Shown one piece after another: positions 55,776 to 64,000 of a DNA stretch of 64,000 bases (the first letter of the stretch is position 1; each line of letters opens with the position of its first letter). The translations under genes and the position numbers were made by a program. Source of the stretch: Exiguobacterium acetylicum (GTDB lineage: Bacteria > Bacillota > Bacilli > Exiguobacteriales > Exiguobacteriaceae); assembly GCF_022170825.1 (NCBI RefSeq), contig NZ_CP081878.1, forward strand, positions 3,112,681 through 3,176,680, in the 5' to 3' direction. The notes below the pieces were generated by a model, which saw only the letters and a program-made list of their open reading frames with translations, searched no databases and was not told the origin of the DNA.

Positions 55776-56538
55776 ATTGGTCTAATTCGGGCAATAACAA
55801 GTCGAGCAACCGGTTGAGATCGTCTTCGTCTGCAAAATCGATCTCTAGTTTCCCTGACTGTTTCCCTTGTTTAATCCGGACTGTCGCACCGTACTTTTCT
55901 CGAAGTGATTCTTCGACGAATTGAACGGCGGTCGCTTGTTGCGGACGAACGGATTCTTTCCGTTCCCGAAGTGCCTGCTCTAATCGACGGACGTTCCAGT
56001 TTTCCGCCATGACGCGTTCTGCCATCTGCTCGATCTTCTTTGGATGCTTCAGCGACAATAGGGCACGGGCATGTCCCATCGATAGCCGCTCATCCATCAC
56101 TGCTTGTTGAACGAGTAACGGCAATTGTAGTAACCGAAGACTGTTCGTGATGTGCGAACGACTTTTGCCGACACGCTGCGCAAGCTCTGCTTGCGTGATA
56201 CCGAATTCCTCGATCATCTCCGCATACGCCATCGCCTCTTCAATCGCGGATAAATCCGCCCGTTGGATGTTTTCGATCAAAGCGAGCTCCATCACGCGTG
56301 TCTCGTCTGCTTCGATTACGAGGACCGGTACACGTTCGAATCCTGCGCGACTCGCTGCTTGATACCGTCGTTCGCCGGCGATGATTTCATAATAGCCATC
56401 ACGTGGTCGGACGACGATCGGTTGGATCATCCCGTGCCGAACGAGTGATTGGGCGAGTTCTTCTAATGCTTTTTCATTGAATCGTTTCCGGGGTTGAGTC
56501 GGATTCGGGCGAATCGCCCGAACAGGTAATTCGTTCAC
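55774..56538 (-). CDS. parB: Chromosome partitioning protein ParB (Spo0J)
   Basis: 254 residues, slightly shorter than Bacillus Spo0J. N-terminal CTPase/ParB domain starting at the PVRAIRPNPTQPRKRF segment, with IAGERRYQAASRAG (the GxxRxxA-type CTP motif); helix-turn-helix with ITQAELAQRVGKSRSHITNSLRLLQLP for parS recognition; C-terminal dimer domain (KLEIDFADEDDLNRLLDLL). It loads at parS, slides as a CTP-bound clamp and recruits SMC. The usual partner gene soj is not adjacent: noc ends 38 bases upstream. Confidence 0.95.
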   Translation of the reverse strand: MNELPVRAIRPNPTQPRKRFNEKALEELAQSLVRHGMIQPIVVRPRDGYYEIIAGERRYQAASRAGFERVPVLVIEADETRVMELALIENIQRADLSAIEEAMAYAEMIEEFGITQAELAQRVGKSRSHITNSLRLLQLPLLVQQAVMDERLSMGHARALLSLKHPKKIEQMAERVMAENWNVRRLEQALRERKESVRPQQATAVQFVEESLREKYGATVRIKQGKQSGKLEIDFADEDDLNRLLDLLLPELDQ

Positions 56539-56576
56539 TTGCCTTCTCTCCTAAACGTAGCGGAAGGCACGACCGC

Positions 56577-57419
56577 TTATTCCGGACGTGCCTTCACGAT
56601 GCGAATCCGCACCTCTACATATTCTTCACAATCGACTTCTTCTTTTTCAATCGTCAATCCGGTTTGCTCGATCATATCGACAGAATCGCGAAGGGTATTT
56701 AACGCAATCCGTGTATCGCGAGCAAAGCTCTTATGACGTTTTTTCTTCGGTGGCTGTGGTGTCATCAATCGTTCCACCCGGCGCTCCGTCTCCTTGACGT
56801 TCCATTCCCGTTCCAGAATTTCAGCGAGTACCGTTACTTGTAGCGCTTCATCCTTGAGCGGTAATAACGCACGGGCATGACGCTCCGTGATCGTCCGTTG
56901 CTTCAATGCTTCCCGGACATCCGTTGGCAATCGAAGCAAACGCAATTTGTTGGCAATCGTCGATTGACTACGTCCGAGCTTACGAGCTAACACTTCTTGC
57001 GTGATGTCTTGTAACGCAAGCAAGCGCTCATAGGCTTCTGCTTCTTCGATTGGTGTCAAATCTTCGCGTTGCAGATTTTCAATCAATGCCAGTGAAGCAG
57101 TCGTCTCGTCCGTCATCTCTTTGACGATGGCAGGAATCGTTTCCCAGCCAAGCGAGCGCACTGCCCGGTATCGTCGTTCTCCCGCAATGATCTCGTATCC
57201 TGTTCCTTGTTTTCGAACGACGATCGGCTGGAGTAATCCATGCTCTTCGATCGTAACGGCTAGCTCTTCAATTCGGTCCCCATCAAACACTGTCCGTGGT
57301 TGGAATTGATTCGCGACAAGTTCTGTCAATGGTAATTCCTGAACCGTCTCTTGTGGGTCAAGCTCGATCGTAGCAGGTTGCCCTCCCTTACCGAGCAGCT
57401 TGGCAATTGCATTTCTCAC
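56577..57419 (-). CDS. noc: Nucleoid occlusion protein Noc
   Basis: 280 residues from GTG 57419, 9 bases after AGGTGAGG. A ParB paralogue with the same CTP-binding and helix-turn-helix layout (IIAGERRYRAVRSLG; DITQEVLARKLGRSQSTIAN). The N-terminus RNAIAKLLGKGG is a short amphipathic helix like the membrane-binding tip of Bacillus Noc, separating it from ParB. Noc binds its own sites and blocks division over the nucleoid. Directly downstream of rsmG; the parS site lies just before it. Confidence 0.9.
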   Translation of the reverse strand: MRNAIAKLLGKGGQPATIELDPQETVQELPLTELVANQFQPRTVFDGDRIEELAVTIEEHGLLQPIVVRKQGTGYEIIAGERRYRAVRSLGWETIPAIVKEMTDETTASLALIENLQREDLTPIEEAEAYERLLALQDITQEVLARKLGRSQSTIANKLRLLRLPTDVREALKQRTITERHARALLPLKDEALQVTVLAEILEREWNVKETERRVERLMTPQPPKKKRHKSFARDTRIALNTLRDSVDMIEQTGLTIEKEEVDCEEYVEVRIRIVKARPE

Positions 57420-57447
57420 GTTGGCGCACCTCACCTTTATCAGTCAT

Positions 57448-57463
57448 CGTTTCACGTGAAACG
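57448..57463. promoter_or_regulatory. parS site between noc and rsmG
   Basis: CGTTTCACGTGAAACG, a perfect 16-bp palindrome matching the parS core (TTTCACGTGAAA) and all but the outermost bases of the Bacillus consensus. It lies 28 bases upstream of the noc start, overlapping the position of its promoter or leader. Confidence 0.9.
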
Positions 57464-57467
57464 GTGT

Positions 57468-58184
57468 TTAGCTTAATGGATCTTTTGCAGGCGTACCCGC
57501 TTTACGCGGATATTTCCCGGGTGTTGTTCGTTTTTTATCTACAATAACGATATTACGCTCACTTTCCTCGCCTGGCAATTGGAACTGGAAACTTTCCCGT
57601 AAATTCCCACCGAGTACTTTTAAGGCAATCGCACCATCCTCGAGCTCTTCACTGACTTTCGCTGCCTTCAAGGCAACGAATTGTCCACCGACTTTCGCAA
57701 GCGGTAGGCAATATTCCGCGAGAACGGACATCCGGGCGACCGCACGAGCTGTCACGACGTCGAACCGTTCGCGGAATTGTTTATTTTTACCGAACTCTTC
57801 GGCACGTCCATGATGAAACGCCACACCTTCGAGTCCGAGTTCCGTCGCCAAATGATTCAAGAAGCCGATTCGTTTATTGAGTGAATCAACGATCGTCACT
57901 TGGAGATGCGGGAACATGATTTTAATCGGTAGACTTGGGAAACCAGCACCCGCACCAACATCACAAACCGTCGTGACTGTCGTGAAATCAAAATAGAACG
58001 CTGCTGTAATCGAATCGTAGAAGTGCTTGAGATAGACATCTTCTTCGTCCGTTATCGCCGTCAGATTCATCTTTTCATTCCACTCGACGAGCAGTTCATA
58101 ATACCGTTTAAATTGATGCAACTGATGTTCTGAGACCTCAAGTCCCTGTGCTGCCAATGCTGTTACGAATTGCTGTTGGTTCAT
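57468..58184 (-). CDS. rsmG: 16S rRNA guanine-527 N7-methyltransferase
   Basis: 238 residues from ATG 58184, 8 bases after CGGAG, 6 bases past mnmG. SAM-dependent methyltransferase: N-terminal helices ([24 protein letters not shown]), [20 protein letters not shown] as SAM motif [16 protein letters not shown], and [14 protein letters not shown] with FVALKAAK near the end. Loss of this methylation gives low streptomycin resistance. Downstream of mnmG in the mnmE-mnmG-rsmG cluster. Confidence 0.96.
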   Translation of the reverse strand: MNQQQFVTALAAQGLEVSEHQLHQFKRYYELLVEWNEKMNLTAITDEEDVYLKHFYDSITAAFYFDFTTVTTVCDVGAGAGFPSLPIKIMFPHLQVTIVDSLNKRIGFLNHLATELGLEGVAFHHGRAEEFGKNKQFRERFDVVTARAVARMSVLAEYCLPLAKVGGQFVALKAAKVSEELEDGAIALKVLGGNLRESFQFQLPGEESERNIVIVDKKRTTPGKYPRKAGTPAKDPLS

Positions 58185-58189
58185 CTCGT

Positions 58190-60079
58190 TCACTCCGCAG
58201 TCAATGCGTATTGGCCTTGCTCGATATAGACAAGCAGGATCGAGATATCAGACGGGTTAACCCCTGAGATCCGAGATGCTTGTCCGATCGAGAGCGGACG
58301 CACTTGGTTTAGTTTTTGTTTCGCTTCGATCGCTAATCCACTGATCGCATCGTAATCAAGACGATCTGGAATCCGTTTTTGCTCCATCCGCATCATTTTT
58401 TCCACTTGATCGAGTTGTTTATCGATGTAGCCGGCATATTTGACTTGGATTTCGACTTGTTCTGCTGCTTCTGCAGACAGTGGTGTTTCCGGTGGCGTCA
58501 TTTGCGCGATCATCGCGTACGTGATTTCCGGACGCTTCAGTAACGTGATCGCATGCAAAGCCTCTTTTAGTGGTGACGCACCAATCGCTTCTAGCTGTGC
58601 ATTCACTTCTGGCGTCGCTTTGATAACGACTTTCTCAAGACGTTTCATCTCAAGACGGATTTGCTTTTGTTTATCGAGTAACTTCGCTTGGCGTTCGTCT
58701 GAAATCAATCCAAGTTCATGACCGATTTCTGATAGACGAAGATCCGCATTATCATGACGGAGTAACAAACGATACTCAGCACGTGACGTCAAAAGACGGT
58801 ACGGTTCGTTCGTACCTTTCGTGACGAGATCGTCAATCATGACACCGATATAACCTTGTGAACGTGATAAGATGAGCGGTTCTTTGCCTTGGACTTGAAG
58901 TCCGGCATTGATCCCTGCCATGATTCCTTGTCCGGCTGCTTCTTCGTAGCCACTTGTTCCGTTGATTTGACCTGCTGTGAATAAACCAGGAACACGTTTT
59001 GTCTCGAGCGTTGGCCAAAGTTGTGTCGGAACGACCGCATCGTATTCAATCGCGTAACCAGGACGCATCATTTCAGAGTTTTCAAGCCCTGGAATCGAGC
59101 GGAGAATATCGTGTTGAACGTCTTCCGGCAAGCTTGTTGATAATCCTTGAACGTAGACTTCTTCCGTATCGCGACCTTCCGGCTCAAGGAAGATTTGGTG
59201 ACGCGGTTTATCGTTGAACCGGACGACCTTATCTTCGATCGATGGGCAATAACGTGGACCCGTTCCTTTGATCATTCCTGAGAACATCGGTGAACGGTGT
59301 AAGTTCGCATCGATCAACTGATGCGTATACTCTGTCGTATACGTCAACCAGCATGGAATTTGTTCCGTGATCATCTGAGTCGTTTCATGACTAAACGGAA
59401 GTGCTACCTCATCGCCGGGTTGGATCTCAGTCTTCGAATAATCGATCGTTTTTCCGTCGATTCGCGGTGGTGTACCTGTTTTGAAACGTGCGAGTTCGAA
59501 TCCAAGTTCTTCAAGATGTTTCGATAGATTGATCGATGGCATCTGATTGTTCGGACCACTCTCATACGACAATTCACCGATGATGATTTTTCCACGCATG
59601 AACGTTCCTGTCGTGATGATGACCGCTTTCGCTCGATACTCCGCTCCTGTGTTCGTGACGACACCAACACAGCGTCCTTCGTCGTCAATCAACAACCGCT
59701 CGACGAGTGCTTGACGCAAAAGAAGATTCGGTTCATCTTCGAGTGCCTTTTTCATCCGATTTTGGTATTCGAATTTATCCGCCTGTGCCCGGAGTGCACG
59801 CACTGCAGGACCTTTAGACGTGTTCAACATTTTCATTTGAATATACGTTGCATCGATTGCACGTGCCATTTCGCCACCGAGCGCATCGATTTCCCGGACG
59901 ACGATCCCTTTTGCAGGACCACCGATCGACGGGTTGCAATACATGAATCCGACCATATCGGGATTCATTGTCAACATGACCGTTTTCGAGCCCATTCGTG
60001 CCGCAGCAAGAGAGGCTTCGATGCCGGCATGTCCGGCTCCGACGACGATGACGTCGAATTCACCTGCTTGATAAGCCAT
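58190..60079 (-). CDS. mnmG: tRNA uridine-34 carboxymethylaminomethyl enzyme MnmG (GidA)
   Basis: 629 residues, full length. FAD-binding N-terminus [23 protein letters not shown], the [19 protein letters not shown] block, [11 protein letters not shown] with the catalytic-cysteine region nearby (CWLTYT), [12 protein letters not shown], and [22 protein letters not shown]; a helical C-terminus binds MnmE. With MnmE it installs the cmnm5 group on wobble uridine. AAGGAGGAA precedes the ATG; the gap to mnmE is 44 bases. Confidence 0.97.
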   Translation of the reverse strand: MAYQAGEFDVIVVGAGHAGIEASLAAARMGSKTVMLTMNPDMVGFMYCNPSIGGPAKGIVVREIDALGGEMARAIDATYIQMKMLNTSKGPAVRALRAQADKFEYQNRMKKALEDEPNLLLRQALVERLLIDDEGRCVGVVTNTGAEYRAKAVIITTGTFMRGKIIIGELSYESGPNNQMPSINLSKHLEELGFELARFKTGTPPRIDGKTIDYSKTEIQPGDEVALPFSHETTQMITEQIPCWLTYTTEYTHQLIDANLHRSPMFSGMIKGTGPRYCPSIEDKVVRFNDKPRHQIFLEPEGRDTEEVYVQGLSTSLPEDVQHDILRSIPGLENSEMMRPGYAIEYDAVVPTQLWPTLETKRVPGLFTAGQINGTSGYEEAAGQGIMAGINAGLQVQGKEPLILSRSQGYIGVMIDDLVTKGTNEPYRLLTSRAEYRLLLRHDNADLRLSEIGHELGLISDERQAKLLDKQKQIRLEMKRLEKVVIKATPEVNAQLEAIGASPLKEALHAITLLKRPEITYAMIAQMTPPETPLSAEAAEQVEIQVKYAGYIDKQLDQVEKMMRMEQKRIPDRLDYDAISGLAIEAKQKLNQVRPLSIGQASRISGVNPSDISILLVYIEQGQYALTAE

Positions 60080-60123
60080 AGTACTGGTTCCTCCTTCTTA
60101 ATTCCACACGCAGTCGTCTCGAA

Positions 60124-61506
60124 TTATTTCCCAAGACAGAACTGCGAAAACAACTGATCCAATAAACTATCCTGTGCTGTATCACCATTGATCTCGCCAA
60201 GCGTATCCCACGCTCGTCGTAAATCGATCTGTACCATGTCGATCGGCATCGCTGCTTCTGCTGCACCGAGAGCATCTTCAATCATTTGACTCGCTCGTTT
60301 GATGAGCTGGATGTGACGCGCATTTGAGACGTACGTCATATCCTGACTTTCGACACCCTGTTCAAAGAACAGACTCGCAATCGCTGCTTCAAGATCGTTG
60401 ACGCCTGCTTCTTCGAGCAAGGATGTCGTAACGATTGGTCGACCATCAGCAAGTTCCGTGACACGCGCCAAATCAATCTGTTGCGCCAGGTCACTCTTGT
60501 TGACGATGATGATCGCGTTCATCCCTTTGATCGCTTCAAACAGCAAAACATCCTCATCTGTCAGAACATCGTTTCCGTTTAAGACGAGTAAGATCAAATC
60601 AGCTGTCTTTAATGCTTGACGTGATTTTTCAACACCCATCCGTTCGACGATATCTTCCGTCTCGCGAATCCCTGCCGTATCGATCAACTTCAACGGTACA
60701 CCACGAACGTTGACGTACTCCTCGATCGTATCGCGCGTCGTTCCCGCGATATCCGTAACGATGGCCTTTGCTTCTTGCACCAATGTGTTGAGCAAAGACG
60801 ACTTTCCGACGTTCGGACGACCGATGATCGCTGTGGATAACCCTTCGCGCAAGATTTTCCCTTGGCGTGCCGTTGTTAATAACTCTGCTAGAATCGCACG
60901 AACAGCACCCGCATCGCGTTCGACGATCTGTTGCGTCATCTCTTCTGCATCGTATTCGGGGTAATCGATATTGACTTCGATCGCAGCAATCGTTTGTAGC
61001 AATTGTTGACGTAAGTCTTGGACGAGTTTTGAAAGACGCCCTTCAATCTGACTAACGGCGACATGCATCGCTCGGTCCGTTTTCGCCCGGATCAGATCCA
61101 TGACGGCTTCCGCCTGCGACAAATCGATTCGCCCGTTCAAAAACGCGCGTTTCGTAAATTCACCAGGTTCCGCTAACCGAACTTCCGGTTGTGCGAGGAT
61201 GAGTTCGAGGACACGATTGACCGCGACGACTCCTCCATGACAATTCAATTCGATGACATCTTCACGTGTAAACGTTTTTGGTGCGCGCATGACACTCACC
61301 ATTACTTCATCGACGACACGATCCGCCTCGTGGTCGACCAATTTCCCGTAATGAATCGTATGGGTTGGTACTTCCGTCAAGCGGTTGCTCCCTTTATAGA
61401 CACGGTCGGCTACAGCGACTGCATCAGGACCTGATAAGCGAACGATCGCAATCGCCCCTTCTCCCATCGGCGTCGAAATCGCGGCAATCGTATCAAATTC
61501 CATCAT
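60124..61506 (-). CDS. mnmE: tRNA modification GTPase MnmE
   Basis: 460 residues from ATG 61506 (next codon is also ATG), 8 bases after GAGGTGG. N-terminal formyl-THF domain ([23 protein letters not shown]), helical domain, inserted G domain at about 220-375 with [30 protein letters not shown] and NKSD, and the invariant C-terminal FCLGK. Partner of MnmG; the GTPase is potassium-activated. Usually jag lies between yidC and mnmE; here the gap is 135 bases with a terminator. Confidence 0.97.
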   Translation of the reverse strand: MMEFDTIAAISTPMGEGAIAIVRLSGPDAVAVADRVYKGSNRLTEVPTHTIHYGKLVDHEADRVVDEVMVSVMRAPKTFTREDVIELNCHGGVVAVNRVLELILAQPEVRLAEPGEFTKRAFLNGRIDLSQAEAVMDLIRAKTDRAMHVAVSQIEGRLSKLVQDLRQQLLQTIAAIEVNIDYPEYDAEEMTQQIVERDAGAVRAILAELLTTARQGKILREGLSTAIIGRPNVGKSSLLNTLVQEAKAIVTDIAGTTRDTIEEYVNVRGVPLKLIDTAGIRETEDIVERMGVEKSRQALKTADLILLVLNGNDVLTDEDVLLFEAIKGMNAIIIVNKSDLAQQIDLARVTELADGRPIVTTSLLEEAGVNDLEAAIASLFFEQGVESQDMTYVSNARHIQLIKRASQMIEDALGAAEAAMPIDMVQIDLRRAWDTLGEINGDTAQDSLLDQLFSQFCLGK

Positions 61507-61610
61507 CCGTTCTTCCACCTCGTTTTTCTTCTGTCTTTTTATGAGTATTTAATCCTTAATTATTACAATGGGTATAACGAAACAACTATACACGAAATGA
61601 CGCAAAAGAA

Positions 61611-61651
61611 AAAGAGCGACACTCTGTCAAAACAAAGCGTCGCTCTTCAAA
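61611..61651 (-). terminator. Terminator of the rnpA-yidC unit
   Basis: AAGAGCGAC pairs with GTCGCTCTT around a 20-base loop, 3 bases past the yidC stop, with a T-rich run on the reverse strand. It separates yidC from mnmE. Confidence 0.8.
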
Positions 61652-61653
61652 TA

Positions 61654-62508
61654 TTAGCGTTTCTTTTTCGATTTTTTAGGAGCCGGTGCTGCTTGTGCCG
61701 CTTCTTTTTCACGTTTAGCAGCCATTGTCGCTTCCGTCTGCAACTTAATCTTTTCACGCATTGGCTTCATGATGACGATCGTAACGATGATCGAGAAGAT
61801 GTAACCGACGACCCAGTAAAGAGAAAGGGCAGATGGGAGTGTAACCCCCATGATGAAAATCATGATCGGGAAGACATAAAGCATGATTTTCATTTGTGGA
61901 TTGTCTTCTTGACCTGCCATCGAGATCTTTTGCTGGAGATACGTTAGTACCGCAGACATGATCGGCAAGATGAAGAATGGATCCGGTTTCCCAAGGTCGA
62001 ACCAAAGGAATGTGTGTTGGAAAATAGCCGGTGTATAGATGATGGCGTTGTAGAACGCGATCAAGATCGGCATTTGGATCAAAATCGGCAAACAGCCTGC
62101 AAGCGGATTGACGTTATGCTCTTGGTAGAGCTTCATCATTTCCTGTTGCAATTTTTGTTGCGTTTCTTGGTCTTTTGAGCTGTATTTTTCACGAAGTTTC
62201 ATCATTTCTGGTTGAATGACTTGCATTCCACCCATACTCTTCGTTTGTTTGATCATCAATGGAAGGATGACAAGACGAACGAGAAGTGTCGTAATGATGA
62301 TCCCGATACCGTAATCACCGCTAAAGAACTGTGAAATCTCACGAATCAACCACGCCATCGGCCAAACGAAGTAATGTTTCCAAAAACCTTCTGTGTCTGC
62401 TGTGATCGGTTCACCAGTACCATACGAGCTAGGTGTACAACCGGATAATACGATCGCGAGCACGGACATGAGTCCGAGAGTTAACCAAATCTTAGTTCTC
62501 TTGTTCAT
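61654..62508 (-). CDS. yidC: Membrane protein insertase YidC (SpoIIIJ type)
   Basis: 284 residues from ATG 62508, after AGGAGGAATT; the open frame to 62568 lacks a ribosome site. Lipoprotein signal with lipobox VLSGC at about residues 20-24, then five membrane helices with the conserved insertase groove segment (YGIGIIITTLLVRLVILPLMIKQ, with Arg in TM2), NPLAGCLPILIQMPILIAFY, and a basic C-terminal tail KREKEAAQAAPAPKKSKKKR that docks to ribosomes. It inserts membrane proteins with or without SecYEG. Confidence 0.95.
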   Translation of the reverse strand: MNKRTKIWLTLGLMSVLAIVLSGCTPSSYGTGEPITADTEGFWKHYFVWPMAWLIREISQFFSGDYGIGIIITTLLVRLVILPLMIKQTKSMGGMQVIQPEMMKLREKYSSKDQETQQKLQQEMMKLYQEHNVNPLAGCLPILIQMPILIAFYNAIIYTPAIFQHTFLWFDLGKPDPFFILPIMSAVLTYLQQKISMAGQEDNPQMKIMLYVFPIMIFIMGVTLPSALSLYWVVGYIFSIIVTIVIMKPMREKIKLQTEATMAAKREKEAAQAAPAPKKSKKKR

Positions 62509-62612
62509 AATTCCTCCTAGAAATTGTTTACGCTTTGTCGAACGCCATCTTCTTCTATAGTAAGGCAAGGAAAGGGAGCGCCGTACAAATCAACAGGATG
62601 CATTGCTACGAT

Positions 62613-62963
62613 TCATTTTTTTGATCGCATCCAGACACCGGAACGTTTAAGGACGTGACGGAGACTGTCAGCCACTTCTTGCGCGGTCATCTTAGCGGCC
62701 GGATTGCGCGCGATGATCACCAAATCATAATTCGGGGCAATCGAGGCTTCATGCTGCTGGCATGCTTCCCGAAGATACCGTTTTACCTGATTCCGGACGA
62801 CGGCATTCCCGATTTTCTTACTGACGGATAAACCAACCCGAAAGTGAGTCTGTTGCTCCTTTTTCAAGGCATACACGACAAATTGCCGATTTGCGACAGA
62901 GGCTCCTTTAGTAAACACCGCTTGGAACTCCTTGTCTTTCTTGACGCGGTATTCCTTCTTCAC
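62613..62963 (-). CDS. rnpA: Ribonuclease P protein component
   Basis: 116 residues from GTG 62963, the same length as Bacillus RnpA, starting KKEYRVKKDKEFQAVFTKGA; upstream in-frame codons to 62987 exceed the family length. Basic RNA-binding protein with VANRQFVVYALK and the RNR-type motif VRNQVKRYLREACQ. It assists the RNase P RNA in tRNA 5-prime processing. Follows rpmH after a terminator-like hairpin and an additional GC hairpin (63026-63050). Confidence 0.95.
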   Translation of the reverse strand: MKKEYRVKKDKEFQAVFTKGASVANRQFVVYALKKEQQTHFRVGLSVSKKIGNAVVRNQVKRYLREACQQHEASIAPNYDLVIIARNPAAKMTAQEVADSLRHVLKRSGVWMRSKK

Positions 62964-63079
62964 CTTATTCACACTCCATCCTGACACTACGAAAATTCGT
63001 CGTCTCTCATCATATCATAGAATAAACATGCGACGCGATAGGGCGCATGTGACAAAAGCAGGAACACACGAAAAAACAT

Positions 63080-63113
63080 AAAAAAAATCACCTCGGATCA
63101 TGCCCGAAGTGAT
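63080..63113 (-). terminator. Terminator-like hairpin between rpmH and rnpA
   Basis: On the reverse strand ATCACTTCGG and CCGAGGTGAT pair across a 7-base loop, with eight T after it, starting 16 bases past rpmH. It probably lowers read-through so that rpmH is expressed more than rnpA. Confidence 0.75.
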
Positions 63114-63128
63114 GGATGCATCAATGCA

Positions 63129-63263
63129 TTAGACAGTCAAGGCTTTGCGGCCCTTAAGACGGCGAGCAGCCAAGATACGGCGGCCACTCTTCGTAGCCAT
63201 ACGCGCACGGAATCCGTGAACTTTTTTACGCTTACGGTTGTTTGGGTTGAAAGTTGGTTTCAT
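63129..63263 (-). CDS. rpmH: 50S ribosomal protein L34
   Basis: 44 residues: [20 protein letters not shown], then [20 protein letters not shown] and ALTV, a full-length, typical L34. The ATG at 63263 follows AAGGAGGTG. A perfect promoter lies 70 bases upstream. L34 sits in the 50S subunit, and in Bacillales its gene is divergent from dnaA across the origin. Confidence 0.98.
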   Translation of the reverse strand: MKPTFNPNNRKRKKVHGFRARMATKSGRRILAARRLKGRKALTV

Positions 63264-63331
63264 TCGTCTGCACCTCCTTTAAAAGATTTTTATAACCAAT
63301 TGTTATTTTCTACTTTAAGGCAGTCTTGTAC

Positions 63332-63360
63332 ATTATATAAACTGATTGTGGCATTGTCAA
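63332..63360 (-). promoter_or_regulatory. rpmH promoter, consensus
   Basis: Reverse-strand TTGACA (63355-63360) and TATAAT (63332-63337) with a 17-base spacer: a perfect sigma-A promoter, about 70 bases before rpmH. Confidence 0.85.
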
Positions 63361-63488
63361 TGAAAGTTCGGAAGATTTCTTGTCCTGCTTAAGGGATTTC
63401 TGGTTCGAAAACAGGCGATAGGATTCGACTGAGCAAACTCTATTACGCGATAGAATACATATGGATCATGGAGGGGATGTTTGTAGAC

Positions 63489-63919
63489 TTATCCACCTAT
63501 CCACAGACTTATCCACATTATCCACACTTTCCGTGGATAACTCTTCACTTTGTCTACAATAGTATTTTTTAAAATCGACGTCAATCCTCGATTTTGGATT
63601 CTCTTTTTACACTTCTTTTGCATTTTGTGAATAACTCTTTTTTGACGCTTCCTCTTTCGAAAAGTTATCCACCTCTTATCCACAATTTATCCACACTATC
63701 CACAGCTTGTGGGTAACTACCTGTGGACGGTTTAATTTACTTGTGGATAAATCATTCCAACCATTGCCAGGGCTCATTTCTTTTGATACACTAATTGTGC
63801 ATAACATGATCCTGATCGTTCAGGACAAAACAAGTTATACACACCCTGTGGATAACTTTATACACAGATTCAACTGCCTGTGGATAACGTTATCCACAGT
63901 TTTTACGTTATGGGGATAA
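63489..63919. other. Chromosomal origin: DnaA-box region upstream of dnaA
   Basis: Eight perfect DnaA boxes: forward at 63509, 63518, 63676, 63687, 63890 and reverse at 63742, 63847, 63879, each 9 bases long. One-mismatch boxes lie at 63489, 63497, 63532, 63665, 63696, 63708 and 63911. Some are in direct contact (63509/63518) or in a head-to-head pair (63879/63890). AT-rich blocks separate two groups. This is the incA/incB-type half of a Bacillales origin; the part with the unwinding element after dnaA lies outside the window. Confidence 0.93.
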
Positions 63920-63987
63920 GTCGAGTTTCTTCATTAACTTTGTCTGTGTATAAGCCTGTGTACAAAAATTTTCTATCTTGATAAAAA

Positions 63988-64000
63988 AAGGGGGGTATTT
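63988..64000 (+). promoter_or_regulatory. Probable ribosome-binding site of dnaA
   Basis: AAAGGGGGG ends at 63995, followed by TATTT at the window edge, so a start codon is expected in the next few bases. In Bacillales the gene divergent from rpmH across the DnaA boxes is dnaA. Confidence 0.65.

Noticed and set aside
57508..57521. ATTTCCCGGG inside rsmG as a Noc site
   Set aside because: Only the left 10 bases match; the right arm is not palindromic.

Overview
The window is the left flank of a bacterial replication origin in a low-to-mid GC member of the Bacillales, most likely Exiguobacterium (genus is inference). From about 37.8 kb to the right edge the gene order is the classical Bacillus arrangement: rlmH, htrC, walJ-walI-walH-walK-walR, purA, dnaB helicase, rplI, gdpP, rpsR-ssb-rpsF, ychF, mscS, yyaC, parB, noc, rsmG, mnmG, mnmE, yidC, rnpA, rpmH, then a dense field of DnaA boxes. 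dnaA itself is expected just beyond base 64000, because a strong ribosome-binding sequence ends the window. Two genes normally found in this block are missing from their usual places: soj/parA between noc and parB, and jag/khpB between yidC and mnmE. Region by region: 0-10 kb holds the tail of an SDR dehydrogenase, an M20 peptidase, a MarR regulator divergent from a CBS-domain/MFS efflux pair with twin palindromic operators, an S-methylmethionine salvage operon (mmuP-mmuM) behind a SAM-I riboswitch, an orphan pyruvyl-transferase with a coiled-coil tail, and a ketopantoate reductase. From 10.1 to 15.3 kb lies a complete gluconate operon gntR-gntK-gntP-gntZ with a GntR operator over the start of transcription. 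From 15.4 to 17.6 kb is ahpC-ahpF with a PerR-like box. From 17.6 to 24.1 kb are a secreted protein, an ECF-type S component, malate:quinone oxidoreductase, an iron-sulfur photolyase-like protein, and an amino-acid permease controlled by a single-aptamer glycine riboswitch. From 24.1 to 33.9 kb are an AT-rich secreted RTX-repeat protein, an MFS transporter, a Nudix hydrolase, a LURP-one-like protein, a tRNA-dihydrouridine synthase, and an esterase/GH3 beta-glucosidase operon behind a 32-bp perfect palindrome. From 33.9 to 37.7 kb are DUF4317 and DUF4230 proteins, a secreted HNH nuclease and several small unknown proteins, including a 50-residue membrane protein at 36559-36711. The accessory part therefore combines carbon uptake, methionine and glycine economy and oxidative-stress defence, several of them with visible cis-regulation. 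The origin-proximal part couples replication (DnaA boxes, helicase, SSB), segregation (ParB, Noc, two parS sites), cell-wall signalling (WalRK) and translation. I saw no rRNA, tRNA, insertion sequence, prophage or CRISPR array. I did not find a clear new multi-gene system. The most unusual signals are the extra-origin DnaA-box cluster at 38.4-38.6 kb, parS placed on the walR promoter, the loss of soj and jag, and the riboswitch-controlled permeases.
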